A DNA stretch of 64,000 bases from positions 806,001 to 870,000 of the forward strand of contig OZ059898.1 in NCBI GenBank assembly GCA_964057225.1, written 5' to 3'. Below the pieces are notes generated by a model. It was not told the DNA's origin, did no database searches, and saw only the letters and a program-made list of their open reading frames with translations. A program made the position numbers and the translations under genes. Within the stretch, counting starts at the first letter, position 1. Each line of letters starts with the position of its first letter. Origin of the DNA: Auanema rhodensis. Taxonomy: Eukaryota; Nematoda; Chromadorea; Rhabditida; Rhabditidae. This document shows, one piece after another, positions 25,697-36,300 of this stretch.

Positions 25697-26048
25697 TGTT
25701 AAGAAATGAGAATATTGTTAAATATATTGATTATAGAATATTATGAATGATATTTATAACAACAAAATATCATTGAAAATAACATTTAGAAACGATTGGA
25801 TTCAATTACGATGAAAGAAAAAGAAGATAAAATTGGTCTTCAAAAGAATGCTCCCTTGACAATGAAACTACCGTAATCATCTTTTGCAACCAAATTCATA
25901 ATTTTGGCCTAAAAATTGTATTGTTGTTTTTTTGAAATAAATTAAAGGCAGTTTGGGATTCTGTTTTCATTTTTTGTTTGATTATTTCTATTTTTTTTTA
26001 TAATAAATCGTTTGCTTATTTGATCTTTTTGTTTCCTCTAATATAACT
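25697..26048 (+). repeat. 5' LTR of Gypsy copy 2
   Basis: 352 bp, TGTTA...TAACT, no difference seen from the other three LTR copies. Confidence 0.92.
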
Positions 26049-26063
26049 TGGGGGCCGAACTGG
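26049..26063 (+). promoter_or_regulatory. Primer-binding site of Gypsy copy 2
   Basis: TGGGGGCCGAACTGG, as in copy 1; complement suggests a tRNA-Pro primer. Confidence 0.65.
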
Positions 26064-26554
26064 TTGTTCAGTTTTTTTTTCGTATTAGTCTGGGTTAAGC
26101 GAATAGCTTATACAACCCTTAATCGAATAGATTCTGGTGGTTTAGTCACTGCTACCCAAATCGGGTTCTGTTTATAGTTTGCCAATTTTATTTAGTCTAA
26201 CTAAATAAGAAAGGAAAATTATAGATTGTTATTGGTTTCAATAGCTCATCAAAGTTTTGTACTGTGGTTACGCATTGTATCCGAGTATATTTACGAGTTA
26301 TTGGAATTGATAAGATCTGGTGCTAGTGTTTAGGTAGAAAAAATTTTTCGGAATTTTCTACCAGAGACATCTCATCATTGTAAACAGAACTTGAGTAGTA
26401 GTAAGATTACTGAACACAGATCTATTAGATTGATACAATTTGCTTATCAGATTGTTCTGATTATTAATTCTAAATACTAGAATTTGATCATAAAATTCCT
26501 GCATTAGCAAAATTATTTTGTTTGTAGAGATTCGTATAGCAGTGCCTATTCGAG
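26064..26554 (+). other. Untranslated leader of Gypsy copy 2
   Basis: About 490 bases without a long ORF, same text as the copy 1 leader as far as read by eye. Confidence 0.7.
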
Positions 26555-29500
26555 ATGTCGATTGAGAACGAAACGTTTGAAACAGAACAACTCTGTGAAA
26601 TGGATTTCGAAAATGTGTTTTCTGAGGTAATCCTTAATTCATTAGTGAATCAAACATTTAAGGCTTTGGAGCCTTATAATGAAATGATATATAAAGAGTT
26701 CCTTGAAAAAATCAGAAACGCTACTGAAAAAAAAAGAACTGAACAAAGAATACTAAAAACCCGCAATTTAGTGAAAAGTAACCTAAAAAGCGAGATTAGA
26801 AAAGGAAAAACTTGGGAATTTGTTTATTCAATGCTATTAGTGATGAACAACGAAGGTCTGAAAAAACCTTCAGATCTTAGTGATGTTTTAAAGATCAGTA
26901 AGAAACGAGCGGAAATAATTAAAGACATAACAGATAATTTCCAACTCAATGAGAATAATATAGTGCAAGAGTTACTTGTTATTCATGAAACTGTGAAAAC
27001 TTTATGTGATACTTTTGATTGTAATCTAAAAGAATTGCAACAGAGAATAAGTAACAGTTGGCAATTTCAGAAATCAAGCTTGAATCAAGAAGATACTGAA
27101 ACAGCCATGGCAGAAATGATTTTGGATGAGCGAACTAGAGGTAATTCTGTTGAGAGTGCTGAACTCAAAACAAAAATTAAGGAGCGAACAGTGAGAACAC
27201 ACTCCAAGGAAATAGTGGAAATGGAACCAAATCAACAGGACCAACACTATCCATACAACTTCAGGGGTACGTCACCTTTACATTATGCTGGATTAAATGC
27301 GCAAAACGACGCGTTGTTAGAGATGATAAGAGCACAAATGTTACCTGATGTTCCTTATTTTTCTAACGACTCGTTGGAAAAATGGAATCAGTTCATTGAA
27401 AGTTTCAATCTCAAGTATCCAAAAGGTACTCTGACGGCCAGTAGTCGGAAGATGCTGTTCGTTGATAAGCTAAAAGGAGAAGCACGAGACAGATACGACG
27501 AACTGCCAGAAACAATTAGAGAGAGTTCGTTAGAAGTTATCATCGAAGAACTTCATAAACAGAGAGTGTGTGTTAAACGAACGAGCAGATTAGATGCTAT
27601 TTCTTCGCTCAAAACTTTACAGTACAATAGTAACAAAACACTGATTGTTTTCTGTAAAAAACTGGAAGAGACCTCAAGAAAAGCGTACCCAGAATTTCCT
27701 ACAAGGAAATTATCGTTTTTAAGAGCCCAGATGCTCTATGAAGCACTCAGAGATTGTTCATGCGCTATTCATCTATTAGAAACCATAGAGAAAAGCGAAG
27801 AAGATTTGGTCTATGAAAAAGTTAAAGAGATAGCGTTACGCTGCGAAAGAAATAAACGTGTTTATGATGAACAGCGAGAGAAAGGGAGAAATTCAAACAG
27901 AATTTTACCTAAGCTCAGATATGAAAAAAACCATATCGATACGAATAATTATTACACAAATGATCGGAATAGGTACGTGGGCGGAATTAGAGAACCTCCA
28001 AGTAGGAGAGAAATAATTTGCTACATATGTAACAAAAAAGGCCATTCAGCAGCACAATGCTTTGAGAGGAAGAAACCTTCCAACAACTATCCTAAACGAA
28101 TAGAGAATGTTGAAAAGCATAATGAGCCCGGAATGAGAAATCAAGCAGAAGTTTGGAATAAAACTATTCAAACATGCAATTCCATAACCAATTCAGAGAT
28201 AATTGGCGAACAAAGTTTATTATCTATGATAATTTGTGAGAAATCCAAAAAAAGAGTCCTTATCGATACAGGATCTCAAATATCGGTGATGTCATCACAA
28301 GCACTGGTAAATTTGATGAGTGACGGGGTTGATCTGGATCGATCGGTTACTCAAATACCGTGGAAAGGTGATAAATATATTGCCAATGCTTCGGGCACAA
28401 AAATGAATTTTGTAGGAGCAATAAGTTGCAAAGTTACGTGTTTAGAAAGCAAGAAAACTAGTAATGTAAGCTTTTTAGTACAAAAAAGTAGAGAAGAATC
28501 TATTTTGTTAGGAACAAATGCCTTAGAAAATTTGGGTATAATTTTGAAATTTTATACAAAAGAGGCCGTAGCCTTACAGAGAGTTTTTATACCTGCGAAT
28601 AAAAGTAGAACGCTAAAAATTTCGTGTGATGAACAGAAAGATAGTTTACTAGTGTCGCATAGGCATGATGTACTTACGGGAATCTGTAAAGTGGACAACA
28701 ATAATTCCACTACAGTAATCGTTGCTAACATGACATGCCAGCCAACCACAATAAAGAAAGGAGAGATTGTCGGTGAATGGGAGTCCGAGAATTGGACTGA
28801 AAAGCTGACTGCACTGAATGACGAATTGAAAACCGAATCAATTGATGTATTAGAAATGCGTATGTTAGATCAATACGCTAAACCAACAGATCCGGTTGGA
28901 AGAGCAGAAAAAGTCATTGCAGTCTTAGAAGAGAAAAGTGGTGTAACCTTTGATCCAAAGGTCAAAGACCTTTTAGAAAATTATTCAGCGATATTTGCGT
29001 TGGTTGATGCTGATCTGCAGCAAACAAATATTGTCACTATGAATATTGATACGGGAGATGCGAGTCCTATTCGTCAAAAAGTACGACCAGTGCCGTTTGG
29101 TATAAAAAATGAGTTTAGAGGTATTATAAAAGACCTATTACAAAGAGGGATTATAGAACCTAGCCAAAGCGCATGGGCAAGCCCTGTAGTCTTAGTAGAG
29201 AAAAAAGACAAATCCATCAGACTCTGTATAGATTATAGAGAACTGAATAAGGTCTTAAAACTAGATGCTTATCCAATACCAACGATAGATATCATTCTTA
29301 GATCGATGAACGGGAAGAAAATATTTTCCACATTTGATCTATCGTCGGGGTTTTGGCAAATAAAACTTTCCGAAGAAGATAAAGAGAAAACATCTTTCGT
29401 GACCAGCGAAGGATCTTTTCAATTTGTAGTATGTCCTTTTGGCTTAGCAACTAGTCCACCAACATTCCAAAGAATGATGGACAAAGCTCTGGGAGATTTA

Positions 29501-32500
29501 CTCAAAAGCAATGAAGTTTTTGTTTATATAGACGATATAATGATTGCAACAGATACTTTCGAAAGACATTTTGAAGTTATGAAGAAAGTTTTTGAAGCGC
29601 TGAAACAAGCAAATTTATCGTTGAAAGCGGTTAAATGTAAACTTTTACAAAACGAAGTGGATTATTTGGGCCACAAAGTAAACGGAGAAGGTATTCACGC
29701 CGATCCAAATAAAATTGAGGCAATTTTAAAGTATCCCTTACCAAATACAATTGCTGAACTAAGAACATTCTTGGGAATGGCGTCGTATTACAGAAAATTT
29801 GTGCTAAATTTCGCAGCAATTACTAAACCAATGCACGAAATGACAAGTGAAAAAAGTAAATGGGAATGGACCCGAGAGAGAAAAGAGGCTTTTGAAATTC
29901 TAAAGAAAAAGCTCACTCAAGCTCCTGTACTAATACAGCCTGACTGGGAAGGTGCAAATAGCGGTAAAAACCCATATATTATATACACTGATGCGTGTGC
30001 ATCTGGTGTAGGAGCGGTGTTATGTCAGAAAGCAAAAGATAATTTTCTACACCCGATTGCCTTTGTTTCTAAAGGTTTGTCGAAAGCGGAAAAAAATTAT
30101 CATGTAACAGACTTAGAAGCTCTGGCTATTGTATTTGCGCTAGAGAAGTTTCAATATTACATTTATAATACTGAAAAAACAGTTGTGAAAACTGATCATC
30201 AACCATTGACATGTCTGTTCAAGAAGACAGCAAGTGGGAGAATGTTGAGATGGAGCCTCATGGTACAGCGATACAGAATAACTATTGAATATGTCAAAGG
30301 AAAAGGAAATGTTATAGCGGACGCATTATCGCGAGGTGTTCCAGTTCAAGATAATTTTGATCTTGAAAGTGACTCAGATATAAAATATATTTGTTCGTTA
30401 CAAATGAGAGATAATATAGCTGAATTAATGATGAATGAAAATTACAAAAATATTATCAATCTCAGAAGGGATGAAAAACTCACAGAGAGAATTTTTTTGC
30501 CAAAACTGGCACATAAACTATTTGTCGGTGATTTTCTAATTGCAAAAGAAAACTTGTATTATATCAACGAGAAGGGTGAGAAATTATTAGTCATTCCTCC
30601 GTCAAAAAGATATGATATATATAAAGAAGCTCATGAAGGATTATTTGGAGCTCATTTTGGACCGAAAAAAATTATACGTTCTCTGAAGAGACAATTTTTT
30701 TGGGAAGGCTTAGACTCAGATGTGAGAAAATGGCACAGTGAGTGTAAAAAGTGCTTTTTAGCAAACAATAAAACAAAAAGTAAGCCATTATTACAGCCAT
30801 ATCGAACAGAAAAACCTTATGAGCTAGTTGGAATTGATGTCATGGATCTAGGTAGAACCACATCCAACAATCGTTATGTAGTAGCCGTAATAGACCATTT
30901 TAGTAAATGGTTAGGTGCATACGCAGTACCAGATAAATCTGCAGCAACAATAGCTGATATAATAGTTAAAAAATGGATATGTGAAGGCGCCAAATGGCCT
31001 AAACAGTTCCTGTCTGATAAAGGAAGCGAATTTGTTAACAAAATAGTGGAAGAAATAAAAAAGATAACCAAGATCGAATGGATCACCACCATGGGATATA
31101 ATCCTAGACAAAACGGTATAACAGAGAGAGTGAATTTAACAATTCAAAGAGCTCTGAAAAAGGCAGGAAACAGTCCGTCTGAGTGGGACAAGTTACTTCC
31201 GTTTGTAACATATGCGTATAATACAACACCACACGAAGCAACTGGTGAATCCCCGTTTTTTATTTTACATGGGTTCGAACCATATTTGGTATCTAATATT
31301 GTAGAACCAACTAAACCAAGTTTAGTAGAGTATGAATTAGATGAATATAAAGTTGATTTGTTGGAGGGATTTAGACTATCACGAAATATAGCAATAGAAC
31401 GGAACGATAAAGAGCGTGAAAAATTCAAAATGTATTACGATAAGAAAAATTGTAAAAACATACAAGAATTCAAAGTAGGAGATAGAGTATATCTGAAAAT
31501 GATAAACGAAAAAAGTAAACATGTCAATAAAAAATTGATAAATGATTTGAAGGGACCATATCGTATAATAGAGTCTTATAAGACGTCGGCATTAATCACC
31601 GAAATTTCGGGAAAAGGCGAACCTTTGAAGATACAATACGATCTTCTGATAAGAATTCCATCTACGATAGATGATAAACCAGTTGAAACGGTTAGAAGAC
31701 GCAGAGAAATCATAGTTAAAAGGATACACTACAAAAATATTGGAGAGGATAGTAGTTATAGTAATAAAATTATTTTTTATAGAAACCTCACGATAAAACC
31801 CAAAGATGCTTGTCATCCACTGTATGAATGCGATGGTCTGATACAACTACCGGATGGAAAAAGACAAATATGCTCGTTCAAAACGGTTACTTATGGAGAT
31901 CTGTTGAACAATAAATGTCCTACACCGTTGAAAGGAATTAGAGTTAGGAATACCTTCAGGTTAGCTCAATTCCTACAAGTAATGAAGGATCCAAGGATTT
32001 GGATCAATGAGAAGTTGGCTCATATAAATCGTATGAACGTCCACCCTGATGTTGAGAGTATGGCTGATGCAATAATATTACAAAAACAAAATTGTTTGCA
32101 CTCTAAGATCAACTTTTCGTTATTTGAGAATTTTCACATCACCTGCGAAAACCCAGTGGAATTCAACATGTCAAGCGATGACATTTCTAAAGCGTTTTTG
32201 ATTGCGTCTGAAAAATTAAATCGTTCTGCAAAACCTTCCGATAAAGATCTTTTGTTTGTTCCAAAAAGGATGAATGCGGCAAAAGATTTCAATTTTCCTT
32301 TCGGAAATTGTATCACCTATGAAAATTTATCAAATGATGTTATTTCAAAATTGTTGACTTATTGTAACGTACGTTATGTACTAATTGTATTACCGCTGAT
32401 CTCCGAAGAAAACGAAGCAGACAAACTGATTAAACAACTGGGAAGATTAGGTTGTGCCCTGAATGCACAAATAATATTGATAAGTCCTATTGCAAGATTT

Positions 32501-32884
32501 GATGACAACACATTCTTTGATAGCATGCGAACATGGCAAAAAGTACATGAATGTTTTGCCACAGAATGCACAACACGTAATGATAAGTTATGGATACAAT
32601 ATATAGGCTGTCGAGGTGATGACGTTGCTTTAGTAACGCACTATTGGTTTGCTGGTGGGCCACTGCCTTATCAGAAAACATCTGATCGTATTTTGTACGA
32701 ACATGTTAAGAGTTTTTTAACCATGCTACAGAAAAAACTACTATCGTTAGGAGTTTCGTCTATGTTAAATAGAATGGAGAAACGAAAACAAACTCATATA
32801 ATGAACAAAACCTTTGAAAAGAACACAAACAGAACTCTACACAAAACGTTCAAACCATATAGCCAATTCAAAAAACAGTACTGA
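26555..32884 (+). CDS. Gag-Pol polyprotein, Ty3/Gypsy type, copy 2
   Basis: 2109 residues, identical in translation to the copy 1 product. Gag with one CCHC knuckle (489-502), protease DTG (571-573), reverse transcriptase YIDD (991-994), RNase H (from about 1146), integrase H1360/H1367/C1397/C1400 and D1428/D1488/E1524, GPY motif near 1667, then an unrecognised C-terminal extension of about 375 residues. Not one amino-acid change separates the two copies, which points to very recent duplication or sequence homogenisation. Both would encode the same active-looking machinery. The stop codon is followed by a short AT-rich tail (32885-32998) with AATAAA. Confidence 0.95.
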   Translation: MSIENETFETEQLCEMDFENVFSEVILNSLVNQTFKALEPYNEMIYKEFLEKIRNATEKKRTEQRILKTRNLVKSNLKSEIRKGKTWEFVYSMLLVMNNEGLKKPSDLSDVLKISKKRAEIIKDITDNFQLNENNIVQELLVIHETVKTLCDTFDCNLKELQQRISNSWQFQKSSLNQEDTETAMAEMILDERTRGNSVESAELKTKIKERTVRTHSKEIVEMEPNQQDQHYPYNFRGTSPLHYAGLNAQNDALLEMIRAQMLPDVPYFSNDSLEKWNQFIESFNLKYPKGTLTASSRKMLFVDKLKGEARDRYDELPETIRESSLEVIIEELHKQRVCVKRTSRLDAISSLKTLQYNSNKTLIVFCKKLEETSRKAYPEFPTRKLSFLRAQMLYEALRDCSCAIHLLETIEKSEEDLVYEKVKEIALRCERNKRVYDEQREKGRNSNRILPKLRYEKNHIDTNNYYTNDRNRYVGGIREPPSRREIICYICNKKGHSAAQCFERKKPSNNYPKRIENVEKHNEPGMRNQAEVWNKTIQTCNSITNSEIIGEQSLLSMIICEKSKKRVLIDTGSQISVMSSQALVNLMSDGVDLDRSVTQIPWKGDKYIANASGTKMNFVGAISCKVTCLESKKTSNVSFLVQKSREESILLGTNALENLGIILKFYTKEAVALQRVFIPANKSRTLKISCDEQKDSLLVSHRHDVLTGICKVDNNNSTTVIVANMTCQPTTIKKGEIVGEWESENWTEKLTALNDELKTESIDVLEMRMLDQYAKPTDPVGRAEKVIAVLEEKSGVTFDPKVKDLLENYSAIFALVDADLQQTNIVTMNIDTGDASPIRQKVRPVPFGIKNEFRGIIKDLLQRGIIEPSQSAWASPVVLVEKKDKSIRLCIDYRELNKVLKLDAYPIPTIDIILRSMNGKKIFSTFDLSSGFWQIKLSEEDKEKTSFVTSEGSFQFVVCPFGLATSPPTFQRMMDKALGDLLKSNEVFVYIDDIMIATDTFERHFEVMKKVFEALKQANLSLKAVKCKLLQNEVDYLGHKVNGEGIHADPNKIEAILKYPLPNTIAELRTFLGMASYYRKFVLNFAAITKPMHEMTSEKSKWEWTRERKEAFEILKKKLTQAPVLIQPDWEGANSGKNPYIIYTDACASGVGAVLCQKAKDNFLHPIAFVSKGLSKAEKNYHVTDLEALAIVFALEKFQYYIYNTEKTVVKTDHQPLTCLFKKTASGRMLRWSLMVQRYRITIEYVKGKGNVIADALSRGVPVQDNFDLESDSDIKYICSLQMRDNIAELMMNENYKNIINLRRDEKLTERIFLPKLAHKLFVGDFLIAKENLYYINEKGEKLLVIPPSKRYDIYKEAHEGLFGAHFGPKKIIRSLKRQFFWEGLDSDVRKWHSECKKCFLANNKTKSKPLLQPYRTEKPYELVGIDVMDLGRTTSNNRYVVAVIDHFSKWLGAYAVPDKSAATIADIIVKKWICEGAKWPKQFLSDKGSEFVNKIVEEIKKITKIEWITTMGYNPRQNGITERVNLTIQRALKKAGNSPSEWDKLLPFVTYAYNTTPHEATGESPFFILHGFEPYLVSNIVEPTKPSLVEYELDEYKVDLLEGFRLSRNIAIERNDKEREKFKMYYDKKNCKNIQEFKVGDRVYLKMINEKSKHVNKKLINDLKGPYRIIESYKTSALITEISGKGEPLKIQYDLLIRIPSTIDDKPVETVRRRREIIVKRIHYKNIGEDSSYSNKIIFYRNLTIKPKDACHPLYECDGLIQLPDGKRQICSFKTVTYGDLLNNKCPTPLKGIRVRNTFRLAQFLQVMKDPRIWINEKLAHINRMNVHPDVESMADAIILQKQNCLHSKINFSLFENFHITCENPVEFNMSSDDISKAFLIASEKLNRSAKPSDKDLLFVPKRMNAAKDFNFPFGNCITYENLSNDVISKLLTYCNVRYVLIVLPLISEENEADKLIKQLGRLGCALNAQIILISPIARFDDNTFFDSMRTWQKVHECFATECTTRNDKLWIQYIGCRGDDVALVTHYWFAGGPLPYQKTSDRILYEHVKSFLTMLQKKLLSLGVSSMLNRMEKRKQTHIMNKTFEKNTNRTLHKTFKPYSQFKKQY

Positions 32885-32998
32885 ATTGTCTTCTTAAGAG
32901 AAAAGCGATGTTCTATCATGAGTTATATATATGTGTTTTTTTGTGTTTTTTATTTTTTTGAATAAATAATTGTTGAACATCTCGGGACGCGAAGTTTC

Positions 32999-33010
32999 GA
33001 AGGGAGGGGA
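32999..33010 (+). promoter_or_regulatory. Polypurine tract of Gypsy copy 2
   Basis: GAAGGGAGGGGA directly before the 3' LTR, same as copy 1. Confidence 0.92.
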
Positions 33011-33362
33011 TGTTAAGAAATGAGAATATTGTTAAATATATTGATTATAGAATATTATGAATGATATTTATAACAACAAAATATCATTGAAAATAACATT
33101 TAGAAACGATTGGATTCAATTACGATGAAAGAAAAAGAAGATAAAATTGGTCTTCAAAAGAATGCTCCCTTGACAATGAAACTACCGTAATCATCTTTTG
33201 CAACCAAATTCATAATTTTGGCCTAAAAATTGTATTGTTGTTTTTTTGAAATAAATTAAAGGCAGTTTGGGATTCTGTTTTCATTTTTTGTTTGATTATT
33301 TCTATTTTTTTTTATAATAAATCGTTTGCTTATTTGATCTTTTTGTTTCCTCTAATATAACT
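33011..33362 (+). repeat. 3' LTR of Gypsy copy 2
   Basis: 352 bp, same as the other LTRs; followed by TATA and the resumed monomer. Confidence 0.93.
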
Positions 33363-33366
33363 TATA
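33363..33366. repeat. Target-site duplication TATA, right of Gypsy copy 2
   Basis: Partner of 25693-25696. Confidence 0.85.
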
Positions 33367-36300
33367 AGTTCACACTTATATCCTCGATTTTCACCCTGAA
33401 GAATTAATTTTTTCGTTGAATAACATTGTCCATCGTCTTTGCCTTGAAAAATGGAATCTAAAAACATCTACTTTTTGCTAAATTATTTTGAAATTTTTCG
33501 AAAAAATTTTTGTCAAAATGTTTTTGGAAGCAATGTTGAGTGTACATGGAAACTCAACATACACTAATGCATCATTTTTCAAACGATCATAACTAATTTT
33601 TGTATTAAGCGTTTCTCAATGTAGTATAGTGCATTCGATGCGGATTTTTAAGCTGCGTCGATCTGTGTTATCAGATTTGCGCTAGCTTAAAAATGCACCG
33701 AGATATCAACTGATATAAGTTCACACTTATATCCTCGATTTTCACCCTGAAGAATTAATTTTTTTGTTGAATAACATTGTCCATCGTCTTTGCCTTGAAA
33801 AAAGGAATCTAAAAACATGTACTTTTTGCTAAATTATTTTGAAATTTTCCGAAAAAATTTTTGTCAAAATGTTTTTGGAAGCAATGTTGAGTGTACATAG
33901 AAACTCAACATACACTAATGCATCATTTTTCAAACGATCATAACTAATTTTTGTATTAAGCGTTTCTCAATGTCGTATAGTGCATTCGATGCGGATTTTT
34001 AAGCTATCCTCGATTTTCACCCTGAAGAATTAATTTTTTCGTTGAATAACATTGTCCATCGTCTTTGCCTTGAAAAAAGGAATCTAAAAACATCTACTTT
34101 TTGCTAAATTATTTCGAAATTTTTCGAAAAAATTTTTGTCAAAATGTTTTTGGAAGCAATGTTGAGTGTACAAGGAAACTCAACATACACTAATGCATCA
34201 TTTTTCAAACGATCATAACTAATTTTTGTATTAAGCGTTTCTCAATGTAGTATAGTGCATTCGATGCGGATTTTTAAGCTGCGTCGATCTGTGTTATCAG
34301 ATTTGCGCTAGCTTAAAAATGCACCGAGATATCAACTGATATAAGTTCACACTTATATCCTCGATTTTCACCCTGAAGAATTAATTTTTTTGTTGAATAA
34401 CATTGTCCATCGTCTTTGCCTTGAAAAAAGGAATCTAAAAACATGTACTTTTTGCTAAATTATTTTGAAATTTTCCGAAAAAATTTTTGTCAAAATGTTT
34501 TTGGAAGCAATGTTGAGTGTACATAGAAACTCAACATACACTAATGCATCATTTTTCAAACGATCATAACTAATTTTTGTATTAAGCGTTTCTCAATGTC
34601 GTATAGTGCATTCGATGCGGATTTTTAAGCTATCCTCGATTTTCACCCTGAAGAATTAATTTTTTCGTTGAATAACATTGTCCATCGTCTTTGCCTTGAA
34701 AAAAGGAATCTAAAAACATCTACTTTTTGCTAAATTATTTCGAAATTTTTCGAAAAAATTTTTGTCAAAATGTTTTTGGAAGCAATGTTGAGTGTACAAG
34801 GAAACTCAACATACACTAATGCATCATTTTTCAAACGATCATAACTAATTTTTGTATTAAGCGTTTCTCAATGTAGTATAGTGCATTCGATGCGGATTTT
34901 TAAGCTGCGTCGATCTGTGTTATCAGATTTGCGCTAGCTTAAAAATGCACCGAGATATCAACTGATATAAGTTCACACTTATATCCTCGATTTTCACCCT
35001 GAAGAATTAATTTTTTCGTTGAATAACATTGTCCATCGTCTTTGCCTTGAAAAAAGGAATCTAAAAACATCTACTTTTTGCCAAATTATTTTGAAATTTT
35101 TCGAAAAAATTTTTGTCAAAATGTTTTTGGAAGCAATGTTGAGTGTACATGGAAACTCAACATACACTAATGCATCATTTTTCAAACGATCATAACTAAT
35201 TTTTGTATTAAGCGTTTCTCAATGTAGTATAGTGCATTCGATGCGGATTTTTAAGCTGCGTCGATCTGTGTTATCAGATTTGCGCTAACTTAAAAATGCA
35301 CCGAGATATCAACTGATATAAGTTCACACATATATCCTCGATTTTCACCCTGAAGAATTAATTTTTTCGTTGAATAACATTGTCCATCGTCTTTGCCTTG
35401 AAAAAAGGAATCTAAAAACATCTACTTTTTGCTAAATTATTTTGAAATTTTTCGAAAAAATTTTTGTCAAAATGTTTTTGGAAGCAATGTTGAGTGTACA
35501 TGGAAACTCAACATACACTAATGCATCATTTTTCAAACGATCATAACTAATTTTTGTATTAAGCGTTTCTCAATGTAGTATAGTGCATTCGATGCGGATT
35601 TTTAAGCTGCGTCGATCTGTGTTATCAGATTTGCGCTAGCTTAAAAATGCACCGAGATATCAACTGATATAAGTTCACACTTATATCCTCGATTTTCACC
35701 CTGAAGAATTAATTTTTTCGTTGAATAACATTGTCCATCGTCTTTGCCTTGAAAAAAGGAATCTAAAAACATCTACTTTTTGCTAAATTATTTTGAAATT
35801 TTTCGAAAAAATTTTTGTCAAAATGTTTTTGGAAGCAATGTTGAGTGTACATGGAAACTCAACATACACTAATGCATCATTTTTCAAACGATCATAACTA
35901 ATTTTTGTATTAAGCGTTTCTCAATGTCGTATAGTGCATTCGATGCGGATTTTTAAGCTATCCTCGATTTTCACCCTGAAGAATTAATTTTTTCGTTGAA
36001 TAACATTGTCCATCGTCTTTGCCTTGAAAAAAGGAATCTAAAAACATCTACTTTTTGCTAAATTATTTCGAAATTTTTCGAAAAAATTTTTGTCAAAATG
36101 TTTTTGGAAGCAATGTTGAGTGTACATAGAAACTCAACATACACTAATGCATCATTTTTCAAACGATCATAACTAATTTTTGTATTAAGCGCTTCTCAAT
36201 GTCGTATAGTGCATTCGATGCGGATTTTTAAGCTATCCTCGATTTTCACCCTGAAGAATTAATTTTTTCGTTGAATAACATTGTCCATCGTCTTTGCCTT

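Larger units (their letters stand above)
25697..33362 (+). mobile_element. Ty3/Gypsy-type LTR retrotransposon, copy 2 (duplicate)
   Basis: 7666 bp, every landmark displaced by exactly 15,942 bp from copy 1, and the 2109-residue translation is identical. It sits at the same base of the same monomer, with the same flanking private variants, so it is a segmental duplicate of copy 1. Structure: LTR, primer-binding site, leader, Gag-Pol, polypurine tract, LTR, all intact. Confidence 0.96.
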
